64,000 bases of DNA from Pseudonocardia thermophila (lineage in GTDB: Bacteria; Actinomycetota; Actinomycetes; Mycobacteriales; Pseudonocardiaceae). The notes beneath the pieces are model-generated. The model saw only the letters and a program-made list of their open reading frames with translations, had not been told where the DNA came from and ran no database searches. The stretch covers positions 1 through 64,000 of the forward strand of contig NZ_FRAP01000014.1 in assembly GCF_900142365.1 (NCBI RefSeq), read 5' to 3'. Positions 9,306-17,183 of this stretch are shown here, piece after piece; the stretch's first letter is position 1; every line of letters begins with the position of its first letter. A program made the translations under genes and the position numbers.

Positions 9306-9994
9306 CAGCGCCCCACGCCGTAGACGCCGCGGGCCTCGTCGCGCACGACCTGGCCGGTGTCGAGCTCCACGACGCGCCGGCGCATCGAGTCGACGATCGA
9401 GTGGTCGTGCGTGGCCATGAGCACCGTGGTGCCGGTGCGGTTGATCCGTTCCAGCAGCAGCATGATGTCCTGGCTGGTGTCGGGGTCGAGGTTTCCGGTG
9501 GGCTCGTCGGCGAGCAGCACGAGCGGCCGGTTGACGAACGCCCGCGCGATCGCCACGCGCTGCTGCTCACCGCCGGACAGCTCGTTGGGCATGCGGTCGG
9601 CCTTGCCGGCGAGCCCGACCAGGTCGAGCACCTCCGGCACGACCTTGCGGATCGTCGACATCGGCTTGCCGATGACCTCGAGGGCGAACGCCACGTTCTC
9701 GCCGACCGACTTGTTCGGCAGCAGCCGGAAGTCCTGGAACACGCAGCCGATCCGCTGCCGCAGCTTCGGCACCCGCCGGCGCGGCAGCTTCGCCACGTTC
9801 AGGTCGGCGACGTAGATGTTGCCCTTCGTCGGCACGTCCTCACGCAGCAGCAGCCGCAGGAACGTCGACTTCCCGGACCCGGACGGGCCGATCAGGAAGA
9901 CGAACTCGCCCTTCTCGATGTTCACCGAGACCCTGTCCAGCGCCGGGCGCGTGGACGTCTTGTAGATCTTGGTGACCCGTTCCAGGCGTATCAC
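9305..9994 (-). CDS. ftsE: Cell division ATP-binding protein FtsE
   Basis: 229 residues. Walker A is GPSGSGKST, the Q-loop region is [13 protein letters not shown], the signature is [14 protein letters not shown] and Walker B is [11 protein letters not shown] with the H-loop MATHDHSI. All ATPase motifs are intact. It forms the FtsEX complex with the overlapping ftsX product. It lies 51 bp downstream of prfB on the same strand. Confidence 0.98.
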   Translation of the reverse strand: MIRLERVTKIYKTSTRPALDRVSVNIEKGEFVFLIGPSGSGKSTFLRLLLREDVPTKGNIYVADLNVAKLPRRRVPKLRQRIGCVFQDFRLLPNKSVGENVAFALEVIGKPMSTIRKVVPEVLDLVGLAGKADRMPNELSGGEQQRVAIARAFVNRPLVLLADEPTGNLDPDTSQDIMLLLERINRTGTTVLMATHDHSIVDSMRRRVVELDTGQVVRDEARGVYGVGR

Positions 9995-10045
9995 GGACGG
10001 GAACGGTACCGGCGGGGTGATGCCTCTCCGTGACCAGGGCCCCGA

Positions 10046-11164
10046 TCAGGCGGCCTGCTGCTGCTTGCGGCGCCAGCGGATGCCGGCCTCGATGAACCCG
10101 TCGATGTTGCCGTCGAGCACCGCGGTCGGGTTGTTGACCTCGTACTCGGTGCGCAGGTCCTTCACCATCTGGTACGGGTGCAGCACGTAGGAGCGCATCT
10201 GGTTGCCCCACGAGGCGGAGCCACTGTCCTTCAGCGCGTCCATCTCGGCCCGCTGCTCCGCCTGCCGCAGCGCCAGCAGCTTGGCCTGCAGCACCAGCAT
10301 CGCCGAGGCCTTGTTCTGGATCTGCGACCGCTCGTTCTGGCAGGACACCACGATCCCGGTGGGGAGGTGGGTGATCCGCACCGCGGAGTCGGTGGTGTTG
10401 ACGCCCTGCCCACCGGGGCCGGACGAGCGGTAGACGTCGACCCGGATGTCCTTCTCGTCGATCTCGACGTGGTCGTCCTGCTCGACGACCGGCAGGACCT
10501 CGACGTCGGCGAACGAGGTCTGTCGGCGGCCCTGGTTGTCGAACGGCGAGATCCGCACCAGCCGGTGGGTGCCCTGCTCCACCGACAGCGTCCCGTACGC
10601 GTACGGGGCCTTGACCTGGAAGGTGGCGGACTTGATGCCCGCCTCCTCCGCGTAGGAGGTGTCGTAGACCTCGGTCGGGTAGCCGTGCTGCTCGGCCCAG
10701 CGCAGGTACATCCGAAGCAGCATCTCGGCGAAGTCCGCGGCGTCGACGCCGCCCGCGCCGGCCCGGATCGTCACCATGGCCTCGCGCTGGTCGTACTCGC
10801 CCGACAGCAGCGTGCGGACCTCCAGCGCGGAGATGTCGGCGCGCAGCTTGGCCCGCTCGGCGTCGGCGTCGGCGAGCGCGGCGTCCGCGTCGGCGCCGGA
10901 CTCCTCCTCCGCGAGCTCGTAGAGGACGGGCAGGTCCTCCAGCCGACGGCGCAGCTCCTCGATGCGGCGCAGCTCGCCCTGGGCGTGCGAGAGCCGGCTC
11001 GTGATCTTCTGCGCGGCCGCCGGATCGTTCCACAGGTCGGGCTGACCGGCCTGGTCCTCCAGGTCGGCGATCTCCGCCCGCAGCCGCGGCAGATCGGCGA
11101 CCGCCTCGATGCTCTCCAGGGTGGTGGCGAGCTCTTTCAGGTCGGCGGCGACGTCGGGGTTCAC
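10046..11164 (-). CDS. prfB: Peptide chain release factor 2
   Basis: 372 residues. The stop-codon recognition tripeptide SPF ([15 protein letters not shown]) identifies RF2, which reads UGA and UAA, and the GGQ motif ([17 protein letters not shown]) releases the peptide. The GTG at 11164 is chosen from the family N-terminus ([20 protein letters not shown]); the longer open frame upstream belongs to the PadR gene region. There is no in-frame UGA, so the programmed +1 frameshift used in many bacteria is absent. Confidence 0.96.
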   Translation of the reverse strand: MNPDVAADLKELATTLESIEAVADLPRLRAEIADLEDQAGQPDLWNDPAAAQKITSRLSHAQGELRRIEELRRRLEDLPVLYELAEEESGADADAALADADAERAKLRADISALEVRTLLSGEYDQREAMVTIRAGAGGVDAADFAEMLLRMYLRWAEQHGYPTEVYDTSYAEEAGIKSATFQVKAPYAYGTLSVEQGTHRLVRISPFDNQGRRQTSFADVEVLPVVEQDDHVEIDEKDIRVDVYRSSGPGGQGVNTTDSAVRITHLPTGIVVSCQNERSQIQNKASAMLVLQAKLLALRQAEQRAEMDALKDSGSASWGNQMRSYVLHPYQMVKDLRTEYEVNNPTAVLDGNIDGFIEAGIRWRRKQQQAA

Positions 11165-11175
11165 AACGTTCCAGG

Positions 11176-11700
11176 TTACGCGGACGGCCCCCAGGCGTCC
11201 GACACGGCGTCCAGGAGCTTCAGCACGGCCCGGGTGTGCGCGACGGTGAACTCGGCCACGGCCCGGCGGACCGGGTCGGCGGCGGCCTTCACCGCGGCGC
11301 GTTCGGCGGCGAGCCGCTCCTTGTAGGCCGCGCGGGCGTTGCGGACGAGCTCCTCGCGCTCCTCCGGGGGCAGGATCTCGGCGTGCAGCAGCCGCAGCAC
11401 GAGCGGGCTGCGCAAGGCGTCGGGGCCGCTGCTGGCGGTGAGCCAGGCGCGGAACGCCCGCCGCCCGGCTGCGGTGATGGCGTACTTGCGCGACGCGCGG
11501 GCCCCCGGCTCCCCGGGTTTGGTCAGCCCGGCTTCCGCGAGCGCCGGCAGTTCGCGGTAGATCTGGCTGCGGGTCACGGAGAAGAACGACCCGAACTGCT
11601 CCCCCGCGGCGGCGACCAGCTCGCCGCCGGTGCGCGGGCCGTCGTGCAGCAGTCCGAGCAAGGCGGCGGCGGTGGCGTTCACGGGCGGTGCGGCAGCCAT
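11176..11700 (-). CDS. PadR-family transcriptional regulator
   Basis: 174 residues. The N-terminal winged HTH ([57 protein letters not shown]) is followed by a helical dimerisation arm ([20 protein letters not shown]). PadR proteins repress efflux or stress genes in response to small aromatic or antibiotic-like ligands. ATG 11700 is chosen; GTG 11706 is possible. It ends only 11 bp before prfB and may share its transcript. Confidence 0.85.
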   Translation of the reverse strand: MAAAPPVNATAAALLGLLHDGPRTGGELVAAAGEQFGSFFSVTRSQIYRELPALAEAGLTKPGEPGARASRKYAITAAGRRAFRAWLTASSGPDALRSPLVLRLLHAEILPPEEREELVRNARAAYKERLAAERAAVKAAADPVRRAVAEFTVAHTRAVLKLLDAVSDAWGPSA

Positions 11701-11807
11701 GTCCACAACGGTGCCAGTAAGCGGCGCTGCTCGCAGGTCGAGCGACGTCGCACACACATCCGATCGGTCAGTCCGATGATCAGTCGTCGGTCGGGTGCAG
11801 GTGGCGG

Positions 11808-12332
11808 TCACGCGTCTGCGAGGACGTCGACCCACCCGCCCGTGCGCCAGTACTGCCCGTCGCCGCGGGTCAGCAGGCCGTGGTCGACGAGATGACGGCG
11901 GAGCGTGACGTGGTCGGTCGCGCCGCCCTCCGTCCACACCCGCAGCACGGCGTCCACCTCGCGCTCGGAGAAGCGCCGGCCCGGCTCGAAGCTCTGCACC
12001 ACCCGCTCCAGCACCAGCCGGCGCTTGCTCTCCTGAGCGGGCAGGCCCACGAGGCGGCCGCCGCGGACGAACCGGTCCACGACGTCGGCGGAGACCGGCT
12101 CGTCGGGCGCGGCGGCCATCGCGGCCTCGGTGAACAGCCCTTCCCGCACGACCAGGTGCTCGTCGACGAGGCCACCCGCCTGCAACCGGGCGATCGCCAT
12201 GACCGTCTCCCGCGCGGACAGCCCGGTCAGGTCCGCGACCGCGCCCGGCGTCTTGGCCCCCAGCACGAGCGCGGCGAACACGCGGAGCCGGACGGGCTCG
12301 GCGAGCAGGCCGACGAGTGCGACGGCGTCCAT
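11808..12332 (-). CDS. ArsR-like HTH protein with DUF2087 domain
   Basis: 174 residues. An N-terminal winged HTH (MDAVALVGLLAEPVRLRVFA, GLSARETVMAIARLQAGGLV) precedes a C-terminal DUF2087 domain (GRRFSEREVDAVLRVW, DHVTLRRHLVDHGLLTR, YWRTGGWVDV). This fusion is annotated as a transcriptional regulator in many actinobacteria, with no known ligand. The ATG at 12332 fits the HTH; ten extra codons to 12362 look unrelated. It is the first gene of a minus-strand run that includes the PadR gene. Confidence 0.8.
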   Translation of the reverse strand: MDAVALVGLLAEPVRLRVFAALVLGAKTPGAVADLTGLSARETVMAIARLQAGGLVDEHLVVREGLFTEAAMAAAPDEPVSADVVDRFVRGGRLVGLPAQESKRRLVLERVVQSFEPGRRFSEREVDAVLRVWTEGGATDHVTLRRHLVDHGLLTRGDGQYWRTGGWVDVLADA

Positions 12333-12648
12333 AGCTCGTGGACCGTACCGCCGGAGAAGCATCGGCGCCGCGGCCTCTCGAAGCCGGACTCACGGGGACC
12401 CGGAGTCCGTACTCGCGGTAGGTGACCGCACGTCGGTCGGACACCGCCGGACGGCGAGCACAGCGGGTCGCGGCCGTCGGTGAGTTGCAGGGGGTGAGTT
12501 GCGGGGTGGGGTGCGGGGCGAGGCGCGCAGCGGCCCTCGGAGGAACGGCATGGGGCCCGCGAGCACCGGGGAGCAAACAGACGATTCCTGGGCCGCGATC
12601 ACGACGAAGGAGCGGCCGCGATCCACACGGTGGCGGTATCGTCGCGCC
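12333..12648. other. Intergenic region between the DUF2087 gene and the VapBC-like pair
   Basis: 316 bp with no supported gene; it is the divergent promoter region. A CGGACTC/GAGTCCG inverted repeat lies at 12385-12409 and two direct copies of GGTGAGTTGC near 12479-12504. TATCGT at 12637-12642 is spaced so that transcription could begin at the ATG at 12649, giving a leaderless antitoxin mRNA, but no good -35 is visible. Confidence 0.5.
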
Positions 12649-12888
12649 ATGCGCACAGAGCGAGTGACGATCAGCCTCCCGGCCGATCTGCTGGCTGCCG
12701 CCCGCGAGGCGGTCGCGCACGGTGCCGCGCCGAGCTTGTCCGCGTTCATCGCCGACGCGCTCGCGGCGCGCAGCCTGCGGGAACGCTCGCTCGCCACCCT
12801 GGCGACCCTGTACGGGGGGCCGCCGCCGCGCGACCAGCTCGAGGAGGCCCGTCGCTCGCTGCGGCTCCTGCCGCCCGCCACCGTCTGA
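12649..12888 (+). CDS. Ribbon-helix-helix antitoxin-like protein (VapB-type)
   Basis: 79 residues. The N-terminus MRTERVTISLPADLLAAARE is a ribbon-helix-helix strand and helix, as in CopG/VapB antitoxins, and the C-terminal tail (PRDQLEEARRSLRLLPPATV) would wrap a toxin. The ATG at 12649 is taken from the domain start although the frame is open from 12499. It lies 12 bp upstream of a PIN-domain gene, so it reads as the antitoxin of a VapBC-like module. Confidence 0.75.
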   Translation: MRTERVTISLPADLLAAAREAVAHGAAPSLSAFIADALAARSLRERSLATLATLYGGPPPRDQLEEARRSLRLLPPATV

Positions 12889-12900
12889 CCAGGGGCCGGG

Positions 12901-13293
12901 ATGATCGGGGGGCGCGTCCTCGACGCAACCGCTCTCGCCGCCTTCGCCACCGGACGCCCGGTCTACATGCGGGCACTGGTGTGGGCCGCGGTGGAGGCCA
13001 ACATCGTCCTCGCGGTGCCCAGCGCAGCGCTCGGCCGGGCCTGGGCGCTCGTCGGGCCCGAGCACCACGCGGCGCTGCGGGTCCTGCTGGACCTGCCCAA
13101 CACGGTGATCGACGAGCTGTCCCCCGCGACGGCGCACGAGTCGGGGCTGCTGCTCGCCGCCGCCGGGCAGGACGACATCGCGGTCGGGCAGGTCGCCGCG
13201 AGCGCGCGGCGCCGGGGCTGGCCGGCCGTCACCGGGGACCCCGGGGCGCTGCGCAAGATCGACACGACCGTCGCGATCGAAGAGCTGCCCTGA
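12901..13293 (+). CDS. PIN-domain protein, VapC-like, with a missing active-site acid
   Basis: 130 residues. PIN features: first Asp in RVLDATALAAF, third acidic region in GQDDIAVGQVAASARRRG, and last Asp in AVTGDPGALRKID. PIN nucleases normally have a Glu in the second motif (usually A-L-A-E); here the matching segment reads SAALGRAWALV with no acid, so nuclease activity is doubtful. Paired with the upstream ribbon-helix-helix gene. Convergent with the phosphatase gene, with a 6-bp gap. Confidence 0.7.
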   Translation: MIGGRVLDATALAAFATGRPVYMRALVWAAVEANIVLAVPSAALGRAWALVGPEHHAALRVLLDLPNTVIDELSPATAHESGLLLAAAGQDDIAVGQVAASARRRGWPAVTGDPGALRKIDTTVAIEELP

Positions 13294-13299
13294 GCCGGT

Positions 13300-14037
13300 T
13301 CACGCCGGTTCGGTGAGCCGCTGCCGCAGCCGTTCCAGCTCGTCCGCGGTCAGGCCGTGGGCGCGCAGCCAGCCGACCGCGCCGTCGTGGGTCTCGTCGA
13401 GCCAGCCGAGCAGCTTCTCCATGTTCTCTGCCCGCGGCCGGTGCCGGTCGAGCGTGGCGGGATCGGGCATCGGCACACCCGCAGCCGTCGTCCAGCGCTT
13501 GAACATCGCTTCGATGTGCAGGGCGGACAGCGCGTAGTCGGCGACCACGGCGTCGCGCTCGACCCCGACCGCGTCCAGCACGAGGGCCACGACGGTGCCG
13601 GTGCGGTCCTTGCCGGCCGCGCAGTGCACGAGCGCCGGCCCGGCGTCGGGGGCGGCGAGGGTGCGGACGGCCGTGACGACGTTCTGCGGGTGGTCGGCCA
13701 GGTAGCCGCGGTACATGTCGAGGATGGTGATCTCGACCCCTTCGGGGAGCGCGTCGCGGCTGGACCCGATGAGGGTCAGCTCGAGCCGCTCGACGCCGTC
13801 GTGGACGAACCGGCCGTGCTGCTCGATCTCCTCCGGCGTGCGCAGGTCGATCACGGTGCGCAGACCGAAGTCCTCGACCAGGAACTCGACGTCCCGCGGG
13901 GTGAGGAACTGCGGGCCCGGGTTGGCGGTGCGCAGCAGCACGCCGTGGCGGGTGCGGCCCCCGTCGCGCAGGGGAAGTCCGCCGATGTCGCGGGCGTTGT
14001 CGAGACCTTCCAGGGGGAGCAGCCGGTCGTCGATCAC
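13300..14037 (-). CDS. Tyrosine-protein phosphatase (Y_phosphatase3 type)
   Basis: 245 residues, similar in layout to mycobacterial PtpB. The family N-terminus LEGLDNARDIGGLPLRDGG is followed by FGLRTVIDLRTPEEI and the P-loop HCAAGKDRTG at 138-147 with the catalytic Cys139 and Arg145. The lysine in the loop suggests it may also act on phosphoinositides, as shown for PtpB. No signal peptide. Neighbours give no substrate. Confidence 0.88.
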   Translation of the reverse strand: MIDDRLLPLEGLDNARDIGGLPLRDGGRTRHGVLLRTANPGPQFLTPRDVEFLVEDFGLRTVIDLRTPEEIEQHGRFVHDGVERLELTLIGSSRDALPEGVEITILDMYRGYLADHPQNVVTAVRTLAAPDAGPALVHCAAGKDRTGTVVALVLDAVGVERDAVVADYALSALHIEAMFKRWTTAAGVPMPDPATLDRHRPRAENMEKLLGWLDETHDGAVGWLRAHGLTADELERLRQRLTEPA

Positions 14038-14064
14038 GCTCCCACGCTAACCCGTGGACGCCGG

Positions 14065-14775
14065 TCAGGTGGCCTGCAACCGAGCGACGCCGGTGCGAGC
14101 CAGCACCAGCGCGTCCACGCGGGTGAGCGAGCTGCCGTCCGGGGTGAGGAAGACGAAGTTCACCAGCTGGTCCCCGGTCAGCACGCTGACGAGCAGCGCA
14201 CGGAACCCGGAGCCGGTGAGCGTCCACGCGGTGGCTCGATCGCCCTGCACCCGGTCGCGCACGTCCTCCGGCTCCGAGATCGTCACCGGGGTGCCGGAGA
14301 GGGAGCCCTTCGTGCAGTCGAGCCCTTCGGCGTAGGCGTCGTAGGCGGCGCGGGCGGTGGTCCGGTCGCCGAAGACGGACAGCGTCTCCTGCACCCGCTC
14401 CCCGCTCCTGCTGCCGAGCAGGGCGACCCCGACGCGCTGGGCGTCGGGAAACCGGGCGATCACGCTGTGGCCGCCGCACACCGCGGGCACGCTCGGGTTC
14501 GGGAGCGGCTGCTCCGGTGCGACGCGCCAGCCGGGTCCGACCTCGCTGGGCCGCAGCAGCGCCGCCCTCAGCAGCGCCATCCGGTCCTCCGGTGCGGCCG
14601 GGGCGGACGTCGACGGGCGCTCCGGCGGCAGGGTCGCGGTCGCCGCGGCCGGATCGGGCTGGGCAGGGGCAGCCACGGGCGTGCCGGCGGTGGTCGGGCC
14701 GACCACCGCGAACGCCACCCCGACGATGAGCAGGACACCGACCACACCGGCGAGAGCTGCACGGAGGGTGGGCAC
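14065..14775 (-). CDS. Secreted or membrane-anchored protein, unknown function
   Basis: 236 residues from GTG 14775 (the frame is open to 14823). One N-terminal helix (LRAALAGVVGVLLIVGVAFA) acts as signal or anchor, then a Pro/Ala/Thr-rich linker of about 40 residues, then a globular domain with two Cys (AVCGGHS and GLDCTKGS) that could form a disulfide. The layout resembles extracellular sensor domains of mycobacterial PknH-like proteins, but similarity is only in general form. The start is uncertain. Confidence 0.65.
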   Translation of the reverse strand: MPTLRAALAGVVGVLLIVGVAFAVVGPTTAGTPVAAPAQPDPAAATATLPPERPSTSAPAAPEDRMALLRAALLRPSEVGPGWRVAPEQPLPNPSVPAVCGGHSVIARFPDAQRVGVALLGSRSGERVQETLSVFGDRTTARAAYDAYAEGLDCTKGSLSGTPVTISEPEDVRDRVQGDRATAWTLTGSGFRALLVSVLTGDQLVNFVFLTPDGSSLTRVDALVLARTGVARLQAT

Positions 14776-14888
14776 GGGAGGCAAGGGTAGGCGGGTCGGT
14801 GGAACAGCCCGCCGGCCGCCCACCCCTGTCGGTCACCCGCCGTACGCCAGGTTCCACCGTTCGGGTGTCGGAGACTCGACGAACAGCC

Positions 14889-15356
14889 TCAGCGCGCGTC
14901 CACGGGCCGGCGCAGCAGGGCAGGCAGGAACCGGGCACCAGCGCCCATCGTGGCCGCCCGGTCCCCCGGGTTCGAGATCCGGCACCGCTGCAGCGAGAGG
15001 CACCCGCACCCGATGCACGAGTCCAGCCCGTCGCGCAGGGCGACGAGCGCCTCGATCTGCTCGTCCAGCCGCTTCCGCCAGGCCCTGGACAGCCGGGTCC
15101 AGTCCGCCTTGGTGGGGGTGCGACCGTTCGGCAGCGAGTCCAGCGCCTCCCGGATCTCGTCCAACCCCACGCCGATCGTGCGCGCGGCCCGGATGAACGC
15201 GAGCCTGCGCAGCACGGACCGTTCGTAACGCCGCTGCCCGCCCGCGGTGCGGGTCGGGTGCAGCAGCCCCTCGCGTTCGTAGAAGCGCAGCGCCGATGCC
15301 GGGAACCCGCTGCGCTCGACGACCTCGCCGATCGTGAGCAGGTCGTGCGCGTCCAT
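14889..15356 (-). CDS. soxR: Redox-sensitive MerR-family activator SoxR
   Basis: 155 residues. The MerR HTH (LLTIGEVVERSGFPASALRF, YEREGLLHPTRTAGGQRRYE) is followed by a dimerisation helix and the 2Fe-2S ligand set C114-x2-C117-x-C119-x5-C125, exactly the SoxR pattern. SoxR activates genes when its cluster is oxidised by redox-cycling compounds; in actinobacteria it responds to endogenous quinones. ATG 15356 gives the standard N-terminus; ATG 15377 would add seven residues. No obvious target gene is adjacent. Confidence 0.9.
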   Translation of the reverse strand: MDAHDLLTIGEVVERSGFPASALRFYEREGLLHPTRTAGGQRRYERSVLRRLAFIRAARTIGVGLDEIREALDSLPNGRTPTKADWTRLSRAWRKRLDEQIEALVALRDGLDSCIGCGCLSLQRCRISNPGDRAATMGAGARFLPALLRRPVDAR

Positions 15357-16120
15357 CGACCCCCCGGAACCTGACATGAACCCCACTTCAACTATGACCG
15401 TATCGGCCGGACCCCCGGACCGCCATCCGGCTCGCCGATCCCCACCGGCGCCGGCCGCGGCTTCGTCCTCGCACCCAGCGGACTCGTCGCCCGCACCGCC
15501 ACCGTCGTCGCCGGCCCGCGCTCGCACAGCCACGGCCGGGCTGCCGGAGCGGCCGGCGCCGCCCTCATCGCCCCGCGCCGACCGGGCTCGCGACGCCCCT
15601 GCTGCGGACCGCCGCGGCGAACGCCTCCCACACCGCACCGGCCGCCGTCGCGCACCGAGACGCCCCGCGCGGGCCCCCCGTTCGCCTCCGGGGCGCGCAC
15701 CGAGCTGCACGCCGCCGACGTGCGGGATGGCGGCGCTGATCCCCTGCCTCCCCCTGCCGGGGGAACGCCACGACGACCGGCCCTCCAGGCGCGCCCAACG
15801 GCACCCTGATCGTGACCCCGCACACCCCCGCCCACCTGCCGATACCCCGTTCAGAGCAATGCGAACAGACATCCGGGGGCCAGATGCAGGGCTGTACGGG
15901 GCCTCGGCGCGATGGATGCGGCCGAGAGACGAGCGGTGCGTGAGGTGCGCCGACAGGCGCGCTGCGTGCTTGTGACCGGACCGAGACCTCCCCTACTGTC
16001 CTCGGCAGCGTTACGAACCGATCACGCGCGCATCGAGCCGGACTCCCCACCCGGCTCCCGGACCCCCGACCGGAACGCGCGCCTGCCCGGTTCGCTCCCC
16101 AGCGCTGAAAGGGCAGGTAC
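15357..16120. other. 764-bp region without a supported gene
   Basis: Very GC-rich and open in several frames, but the conceptual proteins are low-complexity Pro/Ala/Arg strings without a recognisable domain. One plus-frame stretch near 15450-15500 reads GRGFVLAPSGLVARTATVVA, vaguely like the start of a trypsin-like protease, but nothing supports it further. The last part (about 16040-16120) serves as the leader of the transglycosylase gene. Confidence 0.5.
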
Positions 16121-16969
16121 GTGGCAGGACACCGCTCCCCTCGTGGTGAACGCGCGGCGTGGTACGCCCAGATGCTGGCCGAGGCCCCGGTCCGGGAAGG
16201 TTCCCGCCGAGCCCGGCACCAGGCCGCCCACCGACCCCCGCCGTCCGGGCCGTCGCTGCGCACGACCGTCATGGCCGGAGCCGCCGCGGTCGGCGCCGTG
16301 ACCACCGGAACGTTCACCGCGATCGTCCCGTCGAACTCGCAGAACCTGGCCAGCAGCGCGTCCGCGGAGGAGTCCCTCACCGCGACGCTCGCCGCCAACA
16401 CCGTCTCCCTCGACGCCGAGAAGATCGAGTCCGCCGTCGCCCACTTCGCGCCGGTCGCGCTCCAGATCGACGACGACGAGGGGGGCGACGAGGGCGAGGA
16501 CGGACTCGATGCGGTCGACGAGCACCTCGCCCGGCTGGGCAAGGCGGCCGACATCGCCGCCAAGATCGCCGCCGAGCACGCCGCGGCCGCGGAGCGGGCG
16601 CGGATCGACCAGATCGTCGCCAAGGGCGGTCTCGACGGGTGGATCGCCGAGGCCCTGCGTATCCTCGAGCTACCTCAGTCCCTCGCCCCGAGCGTGAAGA
16701 AGATCATCATGGCCGAGTCGGGCGGCAACCCGAGAGCGATCAACAACTGGGACGCCAACGCGCGCCGCGGCACCCCGTCCCAGGGCTTGATGCAGACGAT
16801 CCCCAGCACCTTCAAGAAGTACGTCCACCCGAGCCTCGCCGACCGCCCGATCACCGACCCGGTCGCCAACATCACCGCGGGGGTGCGCTACATGATCGCC
16901 ACGTACGGCATGGACACCCTCAAGGCCGGCGGCCGGAAGAACAGCGCTGGGCAGTACATCGGGTACTGA
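16121..16969 (+). CDS. Exported lytic transglycosylase-like protein (SLT domain)
   Basis: 282 residues. An N-terminal helix at about 47-70 (TTVMAGAAAVGAVTTGTFTA) acts as signal or anchor, followed by an acidic, Ala-rich coiled segment (AADIAAKIAAEHAAAAERAR). The C-terminal SLT domain has IIMAESGGNP with the catalytic Glu at residue 199, SQGLMQTIPSTF and NITAGVRYMIATYG. It cleaves peptidoglycan glycan strands. The GTG start follows AAAGGGCAGGTAC. A short stretch of about 100 bp separates it from the acyltransferase gene. Confidence 0.88.
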   Translation: MAGHRSPRGERAAWYAQMLAEAPVREGSRRARHQAAHRPPPSGPSLRTTVMAGAAAVGAVTTGTFTAIVPSNSQNLASSASAEESLTATLAANTVSLDAEKIESAVAHFAPVALQIDDDEGGDEGEDGLDAVDEHLARLGKAADIAAKIAAEHAAAAERARIDQIVAKGGLDGWIAEALRILELPQSLAPSVKKIIMAESGGNPRAINNWDANARRGTPSQGLMQTIPSTFKKYVHPSLADRPITDPVANITAGVRYMIATYGMDTLKAGGRKNSAGQYIGY

Positions 16970-17183
16970 GTCGACCCGTTCCGGGACACCGGGCACTGAG
17001 GAACACGGCTGCGGGGTCACCCCGCAGCCAGGGGATCGTCGCTCCGCTGGTGCGCGGGAATCGCGCACCACCCGAGCTCGTCACCGCCTGCGCGTCCCGC
17101 CGGCCCCGCCGCCGCGCGCCGGCTACCGCCCCGAGATCCAGGGACTGCGCGCACTCGCCGTCCTGCTGGTCGTCGTCTACCAC

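Noticed and set aside
11040-11170. Programmed frameshift in prfB
   Set aside because: There is no early in-frame UGA; the gene reads through from GTG 11164 in one frame.
15334-15975. 213-codon plus-strand frame after soxR
   Set aside because: Low-complexity Pro/Ser/Arg sequence without ribosome site or domain; partly antisense to soxR.
15985-16120. Possible c-di-AMP (ydaO-type) riboswitch ahead of the transglycosylase gene
   Set aside because: Such riboswitches often precede actinobacterial cell-wall hydrolases, but the conserved core segments could not be found here by eye.
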